DNA of 46,013 nt from Bacteroidota bacterium (GTDB taxonomy: Bacteria; Bacteroidota; Bacteroidia; Flavobacteriales; Weeksellaceae), in contig JAEXAR010000012.1 in NCBI GenBank assembly GCA_023394415.1, positions 1 to 46,013 on the forward strand. The letters are read 5' to 3'. Below, one piece after another: positions 23,703 through 32,645 of the stretch. The notes beneath the pieces are model-generated. The model did no database searches. It worked only from the letters and a program-made list of their open reading frames with translations, and had not been told where the DNA came from. Positions within the stretch are counted from its first letter, which is position 1. Each line of letters starts with the position of its first letter. A program made the position numbers and the translations under genes.

Positions 23703-26309
23703 TTATTCCTCATCAAAAAGGCTTCCAATCGTTCCTTCCTCCGGGAAATCCTCATCCTTCACATCGTGATCGATAAAAGAAATATGCCCTTCTGTTGATT
23801 CCACCTCATCAAAGCCGGGGTTAATTTCTTCTTCGGGTTCGGGTATGGTAAGATTGATGGTTTTTACTTTATTCTTGGTGAGTTGGTTACCAAGTGCTTT
23901 GATGCCTTTCACAGAAATAAATTCGTCAATATTAATGATTTCCGGTTCTTTTTCCTTGCCTTTTTCTTTGTTGAAAATTAGTTCGGCAGTGGCTTTGTTC
24001 GCGGTAATCACCAATTCGATAAATGATTTTGGATGTTCGGAAGGCATAAAGGTCTGCACATTATTCGTAGCTTCTAAAAGGAAACGTTTGATATAATAAA
24101 TCTCTTTTTCGCCATCAAAATAGATACAAGTTATTGGTTGTTCTGGATTCCATTTTTCTAGAATTAGATATTCATCATCAAAACGGTTCATCAAATCGAA
24201 TGAAACGAGTTTTGCTTCGCCATTTGAATTGATAGTCAGGATTTTATCATCCCCTTTGAAATTTCCAAGAAATGTACCGCGAGCATCTACATTCAAACGG
24301 CGAACCGTTTCGTCAAACCAAATTTTTCTCGGTGCTAATGTTGAAACGCCCTGTTCTTTTAAATCAACTTTCTTCACGGCATACTTGGTTACCAAGTTTC
24401 CACGGGAATTCCTTCCTTTAATAGCCAGTTCCGAGAAATCAATATCAATTTTGGGTTTACGAATTCTGGCATTAGGCTTCAGTAAAACACTTACCAATTC
24501 TGCTTCACCATTAGGATTGGCTGAAAAATACAGCGTTTCGGAGCCTTTTTTCTCAGAAGCTAAAGGATAATCGGTATTTCTCGTCACTGCAGTTACAGAA
24601 AAACGTTTCATATAGTAAGGTCCGTCTTTTCCTTCCCGGTAAATCATATTGTAAACAGTGCGGGCATCACCTTTTTTCCAAATAGCAACGTGCAGAATAT
24701 CTTTCCCGATGAAGGTTTTGGCTTCTACTTTCACCACTTTCATCGTTCCATCTTTACGGAATACGATAATGTCATCAATATCGGAACAATCAAACAAATA
24801 TTCATCTCTTTTCAAAGAAGTTCCGATGAAGCCTTCCTCACGATTTACATAAAATTTCTCGTTGGCAACTGCAACTTTAGTCGCATCAATAGTATCAAAA
24901 ACACGTATTTCGGTTTTTCTTTCCTTGTCCTTGCCGTATTTTTTCTGAATATTGGTGTAATAATCAATAGCATAAGGGATAAGATGCTCAAGATTATACT
25001 TACATTTCTCTATTTTGTCTTCCAGCGAAGCTATTGTTTCCTTGAATTTATTGAGGTCGAAACGAGAAATCCTTTTGATGCGGATTTCCGTCAGTTTTAC
25101 AATATCTTCTTCAGTTACGGCTCTCAAAAGGTGCTTGGTGTGTGGTTTTAGGCCTTTATCAATGGTAGTTAAAACCTCTTCCCAAGTTTTCACTTCTTCA
25201 ATATCGTGGTAAATTCTGTTTTCGATAAAAATACGTTCCAACGAAGCAAAATGCCAACTTTCCTGAAGTTCGTGAAGCTCAATTTCCAGTTCTTTTTTAA
25301 GTAAAGAAACGGTATGATCCGTATTCATCCTTAAAATTTCGGAAACGGACAGGAACATTGGTTTATCTCCAACAATGACACAAGCATTAGGAGAAATAGA
25401 AACCTGACAATCCGTAAATGCATAGAGTGCATCAATGGTTTTGTCTGGAGAAACATCGCTGTGAAGATGAATTAAAATCTCAACTTTATCAGAAGTATTA
25501 TCTTCAATTTTTTTGATTTTAATTTTTCCTCTTTCGGTCGCTTTTACAATGCTGTCGATAATTTCGCCGGTGTTTTTCGAGAACGGAAGTTCTGTAATAG
25601 AAAGCGTATTCTTATCTTTTTGAATAATTCTTGCTCTGGCTCGTACTTTTCCACCACGTTCTCCATCGTTGTATTCGGCTACATCAAGCATTCCACCTGT
25701 AAGAAAATCCGGAAAAATTTGGAATTTTTTGCCTTTCAGATAAGCTACAGAAGCATTAATGAGTTCATTAAAATTGTGAGGAAGGATCTTTGTAGACAAT
25801 CCTACACCAATTCCTTCTACGCCCTGTGCTAAAAGCAATGGGAATTTTACAGGCAAATCGATAGGCTCATTGTTTCTGCCATCATAAGATTTTGTCCAAT
25901 CTGTCGTTTTCGGGTTGAAAACAACTTCCAACGCAAAAGGTGTTAATCTTGCCTCAATATAACGTGCTGCTGCTGCAGAATCTCCGGTGTAAATATTTCC
26001 CCAGTTTCCTTGCGTATCAATAAGCAATTCCTTCTGCCCAATTTGTACCATGGCGTCGGTAATGGAAGCATCACCGTGAGGGTGATATTTCATCGTATTT
26101 CCGACGATATTGGCAACTTTATTGTAACGACCGTCTTCTAATTCACGCATCGAGTGCATAATTCTTCTCTGTACCGGCTTAAAACCATCATAAACTGACG
26201 GAATAGCACGATCAAGAATTACATACGACGCATAATCCAAAAACCAATCTTTGTAAAGCCCGGAAACTTTCTTTAAACTCTCTCCTTCGTGTAAATGTTC
26301 TTCTGTCAT
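23703..26309 (-). CDS. parC: DNA topoisomerase IV subunit A
   Basis: DNA-cleaving subunit of topoisomerase IV, which decatenates daughter chromosomes with ParE. The 868-residue protein has the breakage-reunion domain with the catalytic Arg116-Tyr117 in AAARYIEAR, the helix-turn-helix region KYHPHGDASITDAMVQ, and a long C-terminal beta-pinwheel ending in an acidic tail (DEDFPEEGTIGSLFDEE). It is longer than E. coli ParC (752). The start lies 3 bases after the stop of the small membrane protein, so translation is probably coupled. Its partner parE is two genes upstream, which identifies it as ParC rather than GyrA. Confidence 0.93.
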   Translation of the reverse strand: MTEEHLHEGESLKKVSGLYKDWFLDYASYVILDRAIPSVYDGFKPVQRRIMHSMRELEDGRYNKVANIVGNTMKYHPHGDASITDAMVQIGQKELLIDTQGNWGNIYTGDSAAAARYIEARLTPFALEVVFNPKTTDWTKSYDGRNNEPIDLPVKFPLLLAQGVEGIGVGLSTKILPHNFNELINASVAYLKGKKFQIFPDFLTGGMLDVAEYNDGERGGKVRARARIIQKDKNTLSITELPFSKNTGEIIDSIVKATERGKIKIKKIEDNTSDKVEILIHLHSDVSPDKTIDALYAFTDCQVSISPNACVIVGDKPMFLSVSEILRMNTDHTVSLLKKELEIELHELQESWHFASLERIFIENRIYHDIEEVKTWEEVLTTIDKGLKPHTKHLLRAVTEEDIVKLTEIRIKRISRFDLNKFKETIASLEDKIEKCKYNLEHLIPYAIDYYTNIQKKYGKDKERKTEIRVFDTIDATKVAVANEKFYVNREEGFIGTSLKRDEYLFDCSDIDDIIVFRKDGTMKVVKVEAKTFIGKDILHVAIWKKGDARTVYNMIYREGKDGPYYMKRFSVTAVTRNTDYPLASEKKGSETLYFSANPNGEAELVSVLLKPNARIRKPKIDIDFSELAIKGRNSRGNLVTKYAVKKVDLKEQGVSTLAPRKIWFDETVRRLNVDARGTFLGNFKGDDKILTINSNGEAKLVSFDLMNRFDDEYLILEKWNPEQPITCIYFDGEKEIYYIKRFLLEATNNVQTFMPSEHPKSFIELVITANKATAELIFNKEKGKEKEPEIINIDEFISVKGIKALGNQLTKNKVKTINLTIPEPEEEINPGFDEVESTEGHISFIDHDVKDEDFPEEGTIGSLFDEE

Positions 26310-26312
26310 TTA

Positions 26313-26801
26313 TTATTCGCTCGTTTGAGACTGTTTTTCTCTGTTAGCTTTTAAAACTTTATTGAGAGATATTTTAAGGTCTCTCTGTTCCTTTGTGGTA
26401 AGGTATGAAATATCATATTTTAGAATTACAGAATGGTTTTTCTTACTTGATATGGTAACGTATAACCTCTTAAACAGCCTTGCATTCAGTATATCGAACT
26501 TTACAAGTTTATATTTGGGAAACTCATCCGAAGATGGCTTATCGATGAACGGAATGATGTGTCTGTTTTTAAAGTTTAAAGCTTCACCATCACTGTCATA
26601 CTCAAATATCTGCCTCCCACGCAAATAAAAAACCAAAGCCACTAAAACCGGAACTAACAAAATAAGGTATTCTTCTTTCCCAAAATAATTAAACTTATAT
26701 TTTTCCAGAATAAATAATAAAATTCCTCCCAAAAAAATCATAAGCAAAACTGTATTCATAAAACTATACATTCCTGCTTTGTTTCGGTTGCTTAATCTCA
26801 T
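26313..26801 (-). CDS. Small membrane protein between parE and parC
   Basis: A 162-residue protein that I do not recognise. It has two hydrophobic segments (residues about 12-28, FMNTVLLMIFLGGILLF, and 44-60, LILLVPVLVALVFYLRG) followed by a soluble C-terminal part rich in beta-type sequence (FKNRHIIPF, SKKNHSVILKYDISYL) and a basic end (KVLKANREKQSQ). The layout, two N-terminal helices then a PH-like domain, resembles bacterial PH-domain membrane proteins; that is inference. It lies 29 bases after parE and 3 bases before parC on the same strand, so it is co-transcribed with both. Confidence 0.75.
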   Translation of the reverse strand: MRLSNRNKAGMYSFMNTVLLMIFLGGILLFILEKYKFNYFGKEEYLILLVPVLVALVFYLRGRQIFEYDSDGEALNFKNRHIIPFIDKPSSDEFPKYKLVKFDILNARLFKRLYVTISSKKNHSVILKYDISYLTTKEQRDLKISLNKVLKANREKQSQTSE

Positions 26802-26830
26802 CTTTTGTGTTGTGTTGTGTTTTTGCTTTT
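26802..26830. repeat. Short (ACACA)-type tandem repeat in the parE leader gap
   Basis: Plus-strand TGTGTTGTGTTGTGTTT forms a 5-base tandem repeat (minus strand ACACA/CACAA units) filling the 29-base gap before the small membrane protein's ATG. Confidence 0.5.
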
Positions 26831-28729
26831 TTAGATTTCTACATCTTCCAGTCTTTCTTTTTTATCAATATCCGGATCTTCAACCACCAAATTCGAGAGA
26901 ATAAAGCTCTGTCTATCAGGTGTATTTTTGCCCATATAAAATTCCAGAAGTTGCTCAATAGTTTGATCTTTTCCTAAAATTACGGGCTCCAAACGTATAT
27001 CTTTACCTATAAAATGTTTAAATTCATCAGGAGATATCTCTCCAAGTCCTTTAAATCGTGTAATTTCAGGATTTTTACCCAAATCATTTAATGCCTTTAT
27101 TCTTTCTGCATCCGTATAACAGTATCTGGTTTCCTTCTTATTTCTTACCCTGAATAATGGCGTTTGTAGAATATAAAGGTGTCCATTTTTAATTAAATCC
27201 GGAAAGAACTGCAGGAAGAAAGTAATCATCAATAACCGAATGTGCATACCGTCCACATCAGCATCCGTAGCGATAATAACCTGGTTGTATCTTAAATCTT
27301 CTAAAGAATCTTCAATATTTAAGGCTGCTTGTAAAAGGTTAAATTCCTCATTCTCGTACACCACACGTTTTGTTAAACCATAAGAATTCAAAGGTTTACC
27401 ACGAAGTGAAAATACCGCCTGTGTTTCTACATCTCTTGATTTGGTGATGGAACCGGAAGCTGAATCTCCCTCAGTAATGAAAATTTGCGATTCTGCCTTT
27501 CTTGTAGCTTTTTGATCGTTGTAATGTTGTCTACAATCGCGTAATTTTTTGTTGTGAAGCGATACTTTTTTGGCTCTTTCACGTGCCAATTTCTGAATTC
27601 CAGAAAGTTCTTTGCGTTCCCTTTCAGAAATAAGAATTTTTTTCTGAATGGCTTCAGCTATTTCCGGGTGTTTATGCAGATAATTATCGAGTTTGCTTTT
27701 CAGATAATTAATGGTGAACGTTTTGATAGTTTCCAATTCGTTCCCATTTTTATCTTGTCCCATTGTAGCAGAACCCAATTTGGTTTTGGTTTGGGATTCA
27801 AAAACAGGATTTCCAACGTTAATATAAACAGCACCAATAATGGCTTTACGAATGTCTGTGGCTTCAAAATTCTTCCCAAAAAACTCCCGAATGGTTTTTA
27901 CATAAGCTTCTTTGAAGGCGTTTAAGTGCGTTCCACCTTGCGATGTGTATTGACCATTAACAAAGGAAAAATAGGTTTCCGACTGCGATTTATCAGAATG
28001 GGTAATCGCCACCTCCATATCTTCATCTTTGATGTGGATAATAGGATATACAATTTCGCCATCGATTTCCTGTTCCAAAAGGTCTCTCAAACCGTTTTGA
28101 GATTCATAAACCTCTCCGTTATAATAGATTTTTAACCCTAAATTGAGGTAAGTGTAATTGCGCAACATACGTTCCACATATTCACTGCGGAATTTGTAGT
28201 TGAGAAAAATAGTTTCATCGGGGATAAAAGTGATTTCAGTACCGTTGCGTTCTGTAGTTTCGGCATCGTCGTGCAAGATTTCAAGTTTACCTTCACGAAA
28301 TTCGGCGCGACGCATTTTACCTTCGCGGACAGATTTTACCTGAAAATATTCAGAAAGGAAGTTCACGGCTTTAGTTCCGACACCATTCAAACCAATAGAT
28401 TTTTTGAAGGCTCCGTCATCATATTTACCACCGGTATTCATAATGGAAACTACTTCCACAATTTTGCCCAACGGAATTCCACGACCATAATCGCGAATGA
28501 CAACCTTTCCATCCTTAATTTTTACCTCAATCTTTTTTCCGAATTTCATACGAAACTCATCGATAGAGTTATCAATAACCTCCTTCAGTAAAATATAAAT
28601 CCCATCGTCTACCGCAGAACCATCTCCCAATTTCCCGATATACATCCCGGGACGCAGCCTAACGTGTTCGCGCGGCTCCAGTGTTTTAATGTTGTCCTCG
28701 GTGTATTGAACAGTGTTGTTTTCTATCAT
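26831..28729 (-). CDS. parE: DNA topoisomerase IV subunit B
   Basis: ATPase subunit of topoisomerase IV. The 632-residue protein has the GHKL domain (DNSIDEFRMKFG, YGRGIPLG, GLNGVGTKAVN), transducer, and a TOPRIM domain with EGDSASGSITKSRD and TDADVDGMHIR. The ParE-type substitution GDSASG and the adjacent parC distinguish it from the gyrB at 16-18 kb. Its ATG (28727-28729) directly follows the stop codon of the restriction endonuclease with no intervening base, reading TAAATG. No promoter can be placed between the two genes, so parE must be served by a promoter inside or upstream of the restriction-modification genes. Confidence 0.95.
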   Translation of the reverse strand: MIENNTVQYTEDNIKTLEPREHVRLRPGMYIGKLGDGSAVDDGIYILLKEVIDNSIDEFRMKFGKKIEVKIKDGKVVIRDYGRGIPLGKIVEVVSIMNTGGKYDDGAFKKSIGLNGVGTKAVNFLSEYFQVKSVREGKMRRAEFREGKLEILHDDAETTERNGTEITFIPDETIFLNYKFRSEYVERMLRNYTYLNLGLKIYYNGEVYESQNGLRDLLEQEIDGEIVYPIIHIKDEDMEVAITHSDKSQSETYFSFVNGQYTSQGGTHLNAFKEAYVKTIREFFGKNFEATDIRKAIIGAVYINVGNPVFESQTKTKLGSATMGQDKNGNELETIKTFTINYLKSKLDNYLHKHPEIAEAIQKKILISERERKELSGIQKLARERAKKVSLHNKKLRDCRQHYNDQKATRKAESQIFITEGDSASGSITKSRDVETQAVFSLRGKPLNSYGLTKRVVYENEEFNLLQAALNIEDSLEDLRYNQVIIATDADVDGMHIRLLMITFFLQFFPDLIKNGHLYILQTPLFRVRNKKETRYCYTDAERIKALNDLGKNPEITRFKGLGEISPDEFKHFIGKDIRLEPVILGKDQTIEQLLEFYMGKNTPDRQSFILSNLVVEDPDIDKKERLEDVEI

Positions 28730-29500
28730 TTAATCCAAATATTTCTCGAATGGTTTTACAAATTTTTCAATCATATTTCGAGCTCGGTTTTGTGCTTGTT
28801 TTACAAAATGCTGTAAATATTTTTTTGCCCAAACTTCTTTACTGTCTTCAAAGGTTTGGTCCAAATCCTCTACATTAAATTGTATTTGCATTGCAGCTGC
28901 CCAATTAATGTATAAATTATGAGGATTTGCTTTAAACAAATTGACATAATTTGTTTTTACACATTCTAATTCATCTTCAAAAATTTGCCAATCTATACCA
29001 AAATAGTGAATATCAAAGGTATCAAATTCTTTATTATCTAGCATTTTAGCACAAGTCTGTGCCAATTTATAAGCTGAAATTATATTAGGAGGTTGAGATT
29101 TTTTATTAATATTTTTTGTTTTAATATCAATAATATCAAAGAATTCATCATGTACAATTAAAATATCGGCTGTATCATTTTGTTTTTCCTCAAACAAGTT
29201 TTCAATATCCCATTTATCTGTGACAGATTTGCCCCTGCTTAAAAGGAACATCACAGTTGGAGAATTGATTAAGTTTTTTCTTGCTTCATATCCAATTGCA
29301 TCAAGGTTTTTAGTATAGAGGAAATTCAAATATTCAAATTGTCTAAAAACTTCATTAGGAAATTGCTTTTTTAGCTCTAGATAAACAAACTTATCAAAAG
29401 GTTCACCTGCAGCATGACCAGACAAAGTTCCCGAAATGGGTTTTGGGATTTTGCAACCAATTATTTTTTGTTTTAAATCTTCAAAATTAATTATACCCAT
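28730..29500 (-). CDS. HincII-family type II restriction endonuclease (predicted GTYRAC)
   Basis: A 256-residue endonuclease that matches HincII throughout, compared from memory. Shared blocks are SGTLSGHAAGEPF (residues 23-35), NSPTVMFLLSRGK (79-91), ENLFEEKQNDTADIL (100-114), ISAYKLAQTCAKM (141-153) and LYINWAAAMQIQF. The catalytic residues fall at Asp112, Asp125 and Lys127 (HincII Asp114/Asp127/Lys129), and Gln136 in SQPPNI corresponds to the DNA-intercalating Gln138. It should therefore cut GTYRAC to blunt ends, a prediction from similarity. It is 2 bases downstream of its methyltransferase and abuts parE. The pair is visibly more AT-rich than the flanking housekeeping genes. Confidence 0.92.
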   Translation of the reverse strand: MGIINFEDLKQKIIGCKIPKPISGTLSGHAAGEPFDKFVYLELKKQFPNEVFRQFEYLNFLYTKNLDAIGYEARKNLINSPTVMFLLSRGKSVTDKWDIENLFEEKQNDTADILIVHDEFFDIIDIKTKNINKKSQPPNIISAYKLAQTCAKMLDNKEFDTFDIHYFGIDWQIFEDELECVKTNYVNLFKANPHNLYINWAAAMQIQFNVEDLDQTFEDSKEVWAKKYLQHFVKQAQNRARNMIEKFVKPFEKYLD

Positions 29501-29502
29501 TA

Positions 29503-31110
29503 TTATAAAATTTTATCAAACAAATCGTTTATTCGGTCCAAAATAATTTCCTCCCTATTTTCAATATAATATTTTGTAAGTCTTGAAATTTCCTCATAAA
29601 TGGAAACTTCATTTTCATCACTAAAATCAATTTTTCTGAATGGTATCGAAGAAATAGGTCTTTCTGAAAATTCCACAATGTTACCTTTTACAATGCCTTT
29701 ACTTTTCAACCAATTAAAAACTCTATGATTATTTAAAAATGCTAAAACGTAATAAATATCTTCTAAAACCCCATCCTTCATAAAGATTGCAGTAACATCT
29801 TGTGTTGGAAAAATATCTGGTTCTACAAGGCTAAACCTAAAATAATCTTTATTTGAAATTCTTTCTTTACATGGAACAAATATCCTTTGTTTTTCGGAAC
29901 GGAAAAGATTATAATTTCTTAAGAAAACCCATTCCCAATAATTGATATTGCGGTTATATTGATACCTTTTTTCTAAATCATCTTTGCTTTCAGAAAGTTT
30001 TTTATAAAAGATTGGATAATTTGTTTTCAACTCATCTTCATCCTTAACATTATTTAGGAAAATATACTTTGTTATGTGATTATAAGTATAAGGTTCCAAA
30101 TCTTTGGCCTTTATTACTTTTATCGTATTATTTCTTTCGATCGGACTTAATTGTTGTCCATTTAGTTGAAAAGTTTTGTCTAAACCACTCACCATTCCAT
30201 TTCCAATATCACAAATTTCACTAATGGTATTATAAGTATTAGAAAAACCAAATAAATCTGAAGTTAATGTCTTTTTACAAGCATTTTCGAATTTTACAAT
30301 TTCTTCAATCTCATTTTTTTTTGTTAGTAACCATCTTTCATTTTTTTGAAATGGTGGTACGCTGAAACTGTCTATATCTTCATTGGCTTTGTTGCCTTTC
30401 AACAAATCATCTAATATTTTTTTAGTAAGTTTTTTATTTTTATAGTACTTGGCAATTTTTATATTAGGTTTTTTTTGTTGTGACTTTATGTATTTAAAAA
30501 CCACAGTAGACACGGTTGCGTTATTGAAAATAGGAGTTTCATTAAAATGAAAAATGCTTTCAAAGTAACCATTTTCTGCCATATAATTTCTAAGCGACAG
30601 AGAATGCGTAGTACTCATCCAATATTCAGGACAAATAAATATCAACTCACCCTCATCATTCAACAATTCAATAGATTTAAGAATGAAAATGTAAAGATAA
30701 TCGCATAAACTATTAAAATATTTCTTCCAAAGCCTATTGTCAGATAACTCTTGTTTAAGCTCTTCTTCAAGGTTCTTCCATCTAATATAGGGGGGATTGC
30801 CAATTATTAAATCGAATTTTTCTTTAAAATCTTCTGTTACAAAACTTTTATAAATTACATTAGTAAATTCTTTAGAAAGTTCTTTATCAATTTCATAACC
30901 TATAACATTTTTAAAACCTCTATCAGCCAAAACATCTAGAAAAACTCCTTCTCCACAAGAAGGTTCCAATATTTTGTCATTTAGATTCTTATCAGATAAA
31001 GACACCATGAATTCCGCAACAATTTCAGGAGTGAAATATTGCCCATATTTATTCTTGGTTGTTTCACCTAGTAATAAAATTTGTGGGTTTTGCTCAAGAT
31101 ACTCTGCCAT
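29503..31110 (-). CDS. Type II adenine-N6 DNA methyltransferase (HincII-type partner)
   Basis: Protects host DNA from the adjacent endonuclease. The 535-residue protein has motif X KYGQYFTP (21-28), SAM-binding motif I EPSCGEG (49-55) and catalytic motif IV NPPY (105-108), in the N6-adenine gamma-type order, followed by a large target-recognition region. It ends in TAA, then 2 bases, then the endonuclease ATG, so translation is tightly coupled. Six GTYRAC sites seen in this window would need its protection. A consensus promoter lies 26 bases upstream; this may be the promoter of the whole run down to parC. Confidence 0.9.
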   Translation of the reverse strand: MAEYLEQNPQILLLGETTKNKYGQYFTPEIVAEFMVSLSDKNLNDKILEPSCGEGVFLDVLADRGFKNVIGYEIDKELSKEFTNVIYKSFVTEDFKEKFDLIIGNPPYIRWKNLEEELKQELSDNRLWKKYFNSLCDYLYIFILKSIELLNDEGELIFICPEYWMSTTHSLSLRNYMAENGYFESIFHFNETPIFNNATVSTVVFKYIKSQQKKPNIKIAKYYKNKKLTKKILDDLLKGNKANEDIDSFSVPPFQKNERWLLTKKNEIEEIVKFENACKKTLTSDLFGFSNTYNTISEICDIGNGMVSGLDKTFQLNGQQLSPIERNNTIKVIKAKDLEPYTYNHITKYIFLNNVKDEDELKTNYPIFYKKLSESKDDLEKRYQYNRNINYWEWVFLRNYNLFRSEKQRIFVPCKERISNKDYFRFSLVEPDIFPTQDVTAIFMKDGVLEDIYYVLAFLNNHRVFNWLKSKGIVKGNIVEFSERPISSIPFRKIDFSDENEVSIYEEISRLTKYYIENREEIILDRINDLFDKIL

Positions 31111-31136
31111 TCAGATTACAATAAAGTCAATAACTA

Positions 31137-31168
31137 CAAATATAACGAATTGAGGTTTTTGATTAAAA
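31137..31168 (-). promoter_or_regulatory. Promoter of the restriction-modification/topoisomerase IV run
   Basis: On the minus strand AAAA on the plus side (31165-31168) gives a -33-like TTTT, then 20 bases, then TATATTTG (31137-31144), an exact -7 TAnnTTTG. A start near 31131 would leave a leader of about 20 bases before the methyltransferase ATG at 31110. Confidence 0.55.
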
Positions 31169-31220
31169 TTTTGTGGAAAAGTTTTGAATGTCGGAAGTTT
31201 GGTATCCGCAGTACGAAGAC

Positions 31221-31250
31221 AAAAAATGCGAACTAAAGTCCGCATTTTTT
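31221..31250 (-). terminator. Rho-independent terminator of ychF
   Basis: AAAAAATGCG (31221-31230) pairs perfectly with CGCATTTTTT (31241-31250). The extra ACT/AGT pairing tightens the loop. Positioned after the ychF stop on the minus strand. Confidence 0.8.
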
Positions 31251-31298
31251 TTGTTTATTGAATTCTTTTCTCTTGAATTCTTTCCCCTGAAAGTCTGA

Positions 31299-32390
31299 TT
31301 ATACATTAAATCTAAAGTGCATAACATCGCCGTCTTGAACGATGTATTCCTTTCCTTCTACTCCCATTTTTCCGGCTTCTTTTACTTTAGCTTCTGAACC
31401 GTATTTTACAAAATCATCATACTTAATCACTTCCGCACGGATAAATCCTTTCTCAAAATCGGTGTGAATAACACCTGCTGCTTGTGGTGCCGTCCAACCT
31501 TTTTCTATAGTCCACGCACGAACTTCTTTTACGCCTGCGGTAAAATAAGTTTGAAGATGCAATAAATCATAAGCTTTTCTAATCAGTCGGTTTACTCCAG
31601 GTTCTTCCAAACCAAGTTCTTCCAAAAACATTTGTCTTTCCTCAAAGGTTTCCAACTCGTTGATGTCAGCTTCAATCTGTGCCGCTAAAACCACTACTTC
31701 TGCACCTTCATTTTTTGCCATTTCTTCAATTTTTGGAATCCATTCGTTACCGTTTTTTATAGAATTTTCATCTACATTACAAACGTAAAGAATTGGTTTT
31801 TTCGTTAAAAGATGAACGTCATCAATGATTGGCTTCGTTAAATCATTCACTTCAAATTCTCTGGCATTTCTACCATCTTCCAAGAATTTTTGAAGATTTT
31901 GAAGCGTTTCGTAGGTTAAAATATCTTCCTTCTTACCGGATTTGATGAATTTTTTGGCTTTATCAACCGCTTTACCAATGGTTTCCAAATCTTTCAACTG
32001 GAGTTCTATATCAATGATTTCTTTATCTCGCAAAGGATCTACAGAGCCTTCTACGTGAACAATATTACCATTATCAAAACATCTTAAAACGTGGATAATC
32101 GCTTCACATTCACGAATATTTGCCAAAAACTGATTTCCAAGACCTTCACCTTTTGAAGCTCCTTTTACCAAACCTGCAATATCCACTATTTCCACTACAG
32201 CAGGTAAAACACGCTCCGGATTCACCAATTTTTCTAATTCAAAAAGCCTAGGATCGGGAACAGAAACCGTACCCAAATTTGGCTCAATAGTACAGAACGG
32301 ATAGTTTGCTGACTGTGCTTTGGCGTTGCTTAAACAGTTAAAAAGAGTCGACTTCCCTACGTTTGGAAGCCCTACGATACCACATTTCAT
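31299..32390 (-). CDS. ychF: Ribosome-binding ATPase YchF
   Basis: An Obg-family P-loop protein that binds ribosomes and hydrolyses ATP rather than GTP. The 363-residue protein has GLPNVGKS (P-loop), NYPFCTIEPN (switch), DIAGLVKGASKGEGLGN (G3), and NVDE in YVCNVDEN in place of NKxD, the feature that gives YchF its ATP preference. The C-terminus is a TGS domain (residues about 280-363, EVRAWTIEKGWTAPQAAGVIH). Length and order are typical. It is monocistronic, and its 5' leader carries a heptameric repeat. Confidence 0.95.
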   Translation of the reverse strand: MKCGIVGLPNVGKSTLFNCLSNAKAQSANYPFCTIEPNLGTVSVPDPRLFELEKLVNPERVLPAVVEIVDIAGLVKGASKGEGLGNQFLANIRECEAIIHVLRCFDNGNIVHVEGSVDPLRDKEIIDIELQLKDLETIGKAVDKAKKFIKSGKKEDILTYETLQNLQKFLEDGRNAREFEVNDLTKPIIDDVHLLTKKPILYVCNVDENSIKNGNEWIPKIEEMAKNEGAEVVVLAAQIEADINELETFEERQMFLEELGLEEPGVNRLIRKAYDLLHLQTYFTAGVKEVRAWTIEKGWTAPQAAGVIHTDFEKGFIRAEVIKYDDFVKYGSEAKVKEAGKMGVEGKEYIVQDGDVMHFRFNV

Positions 32391-32405
32391 CTAGATTTTG
32401 TTTAT

Positions 32406-32433
32406 AGTTTGAAGTTTAAGGTTTCAAGTTCCT
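32406..32433. repeat. Heptameric tandem array in the ychF leader
   Basis: Four 7-base units, AGTTTGA, AGTTTAA, GGTTTCA and AGTTCCT, related to the units upstream of galE (1197-1231). They lie between the ychF -7 element and its start codon, so they would be transcribed in the leader. Confidence 0.7.
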
Positions 32434-32442
32434 TAAGGTTTG

Positions 32443-32450
32443 CAAAGATA
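32443..32450 (-). promoter_or_regulatory. Promoter -7 element of ychF
   Basis: Minus-strand TATCTTTG, an exact TAnnTTTG, 52 bases upstream of the ATG at 32390. Confidence 0.45.
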
Positions 32451-32599
32451 AGTTTTTTATTGTTCATATGATATGAGCCATCATTCTTAATTGCTTTTAG
32501 TTTGAACCCAAAGTAATCCATAATTAAAGTCTAAATTTCTGTCAAAGAATTGAAAAACTTCGCTTATCGTATGACTTCTGTATAATTTAAAAATAAAAA

Positions 32600-32623
32600 A
32601 ACGGACTTCAAAAAAAGTCCGTT
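32600..32623 (-). terminator. Rho-independent terminator of the RRM protein gene
   Basis: AACGGACTT (32600-32608) pairs with AAGTCCGTT (32615-32623), followed on the minus strand by a run of T. Confidence 0.8.
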
Positions 32624-32645
32624 CATTTCTATGGATAATTGGTTA

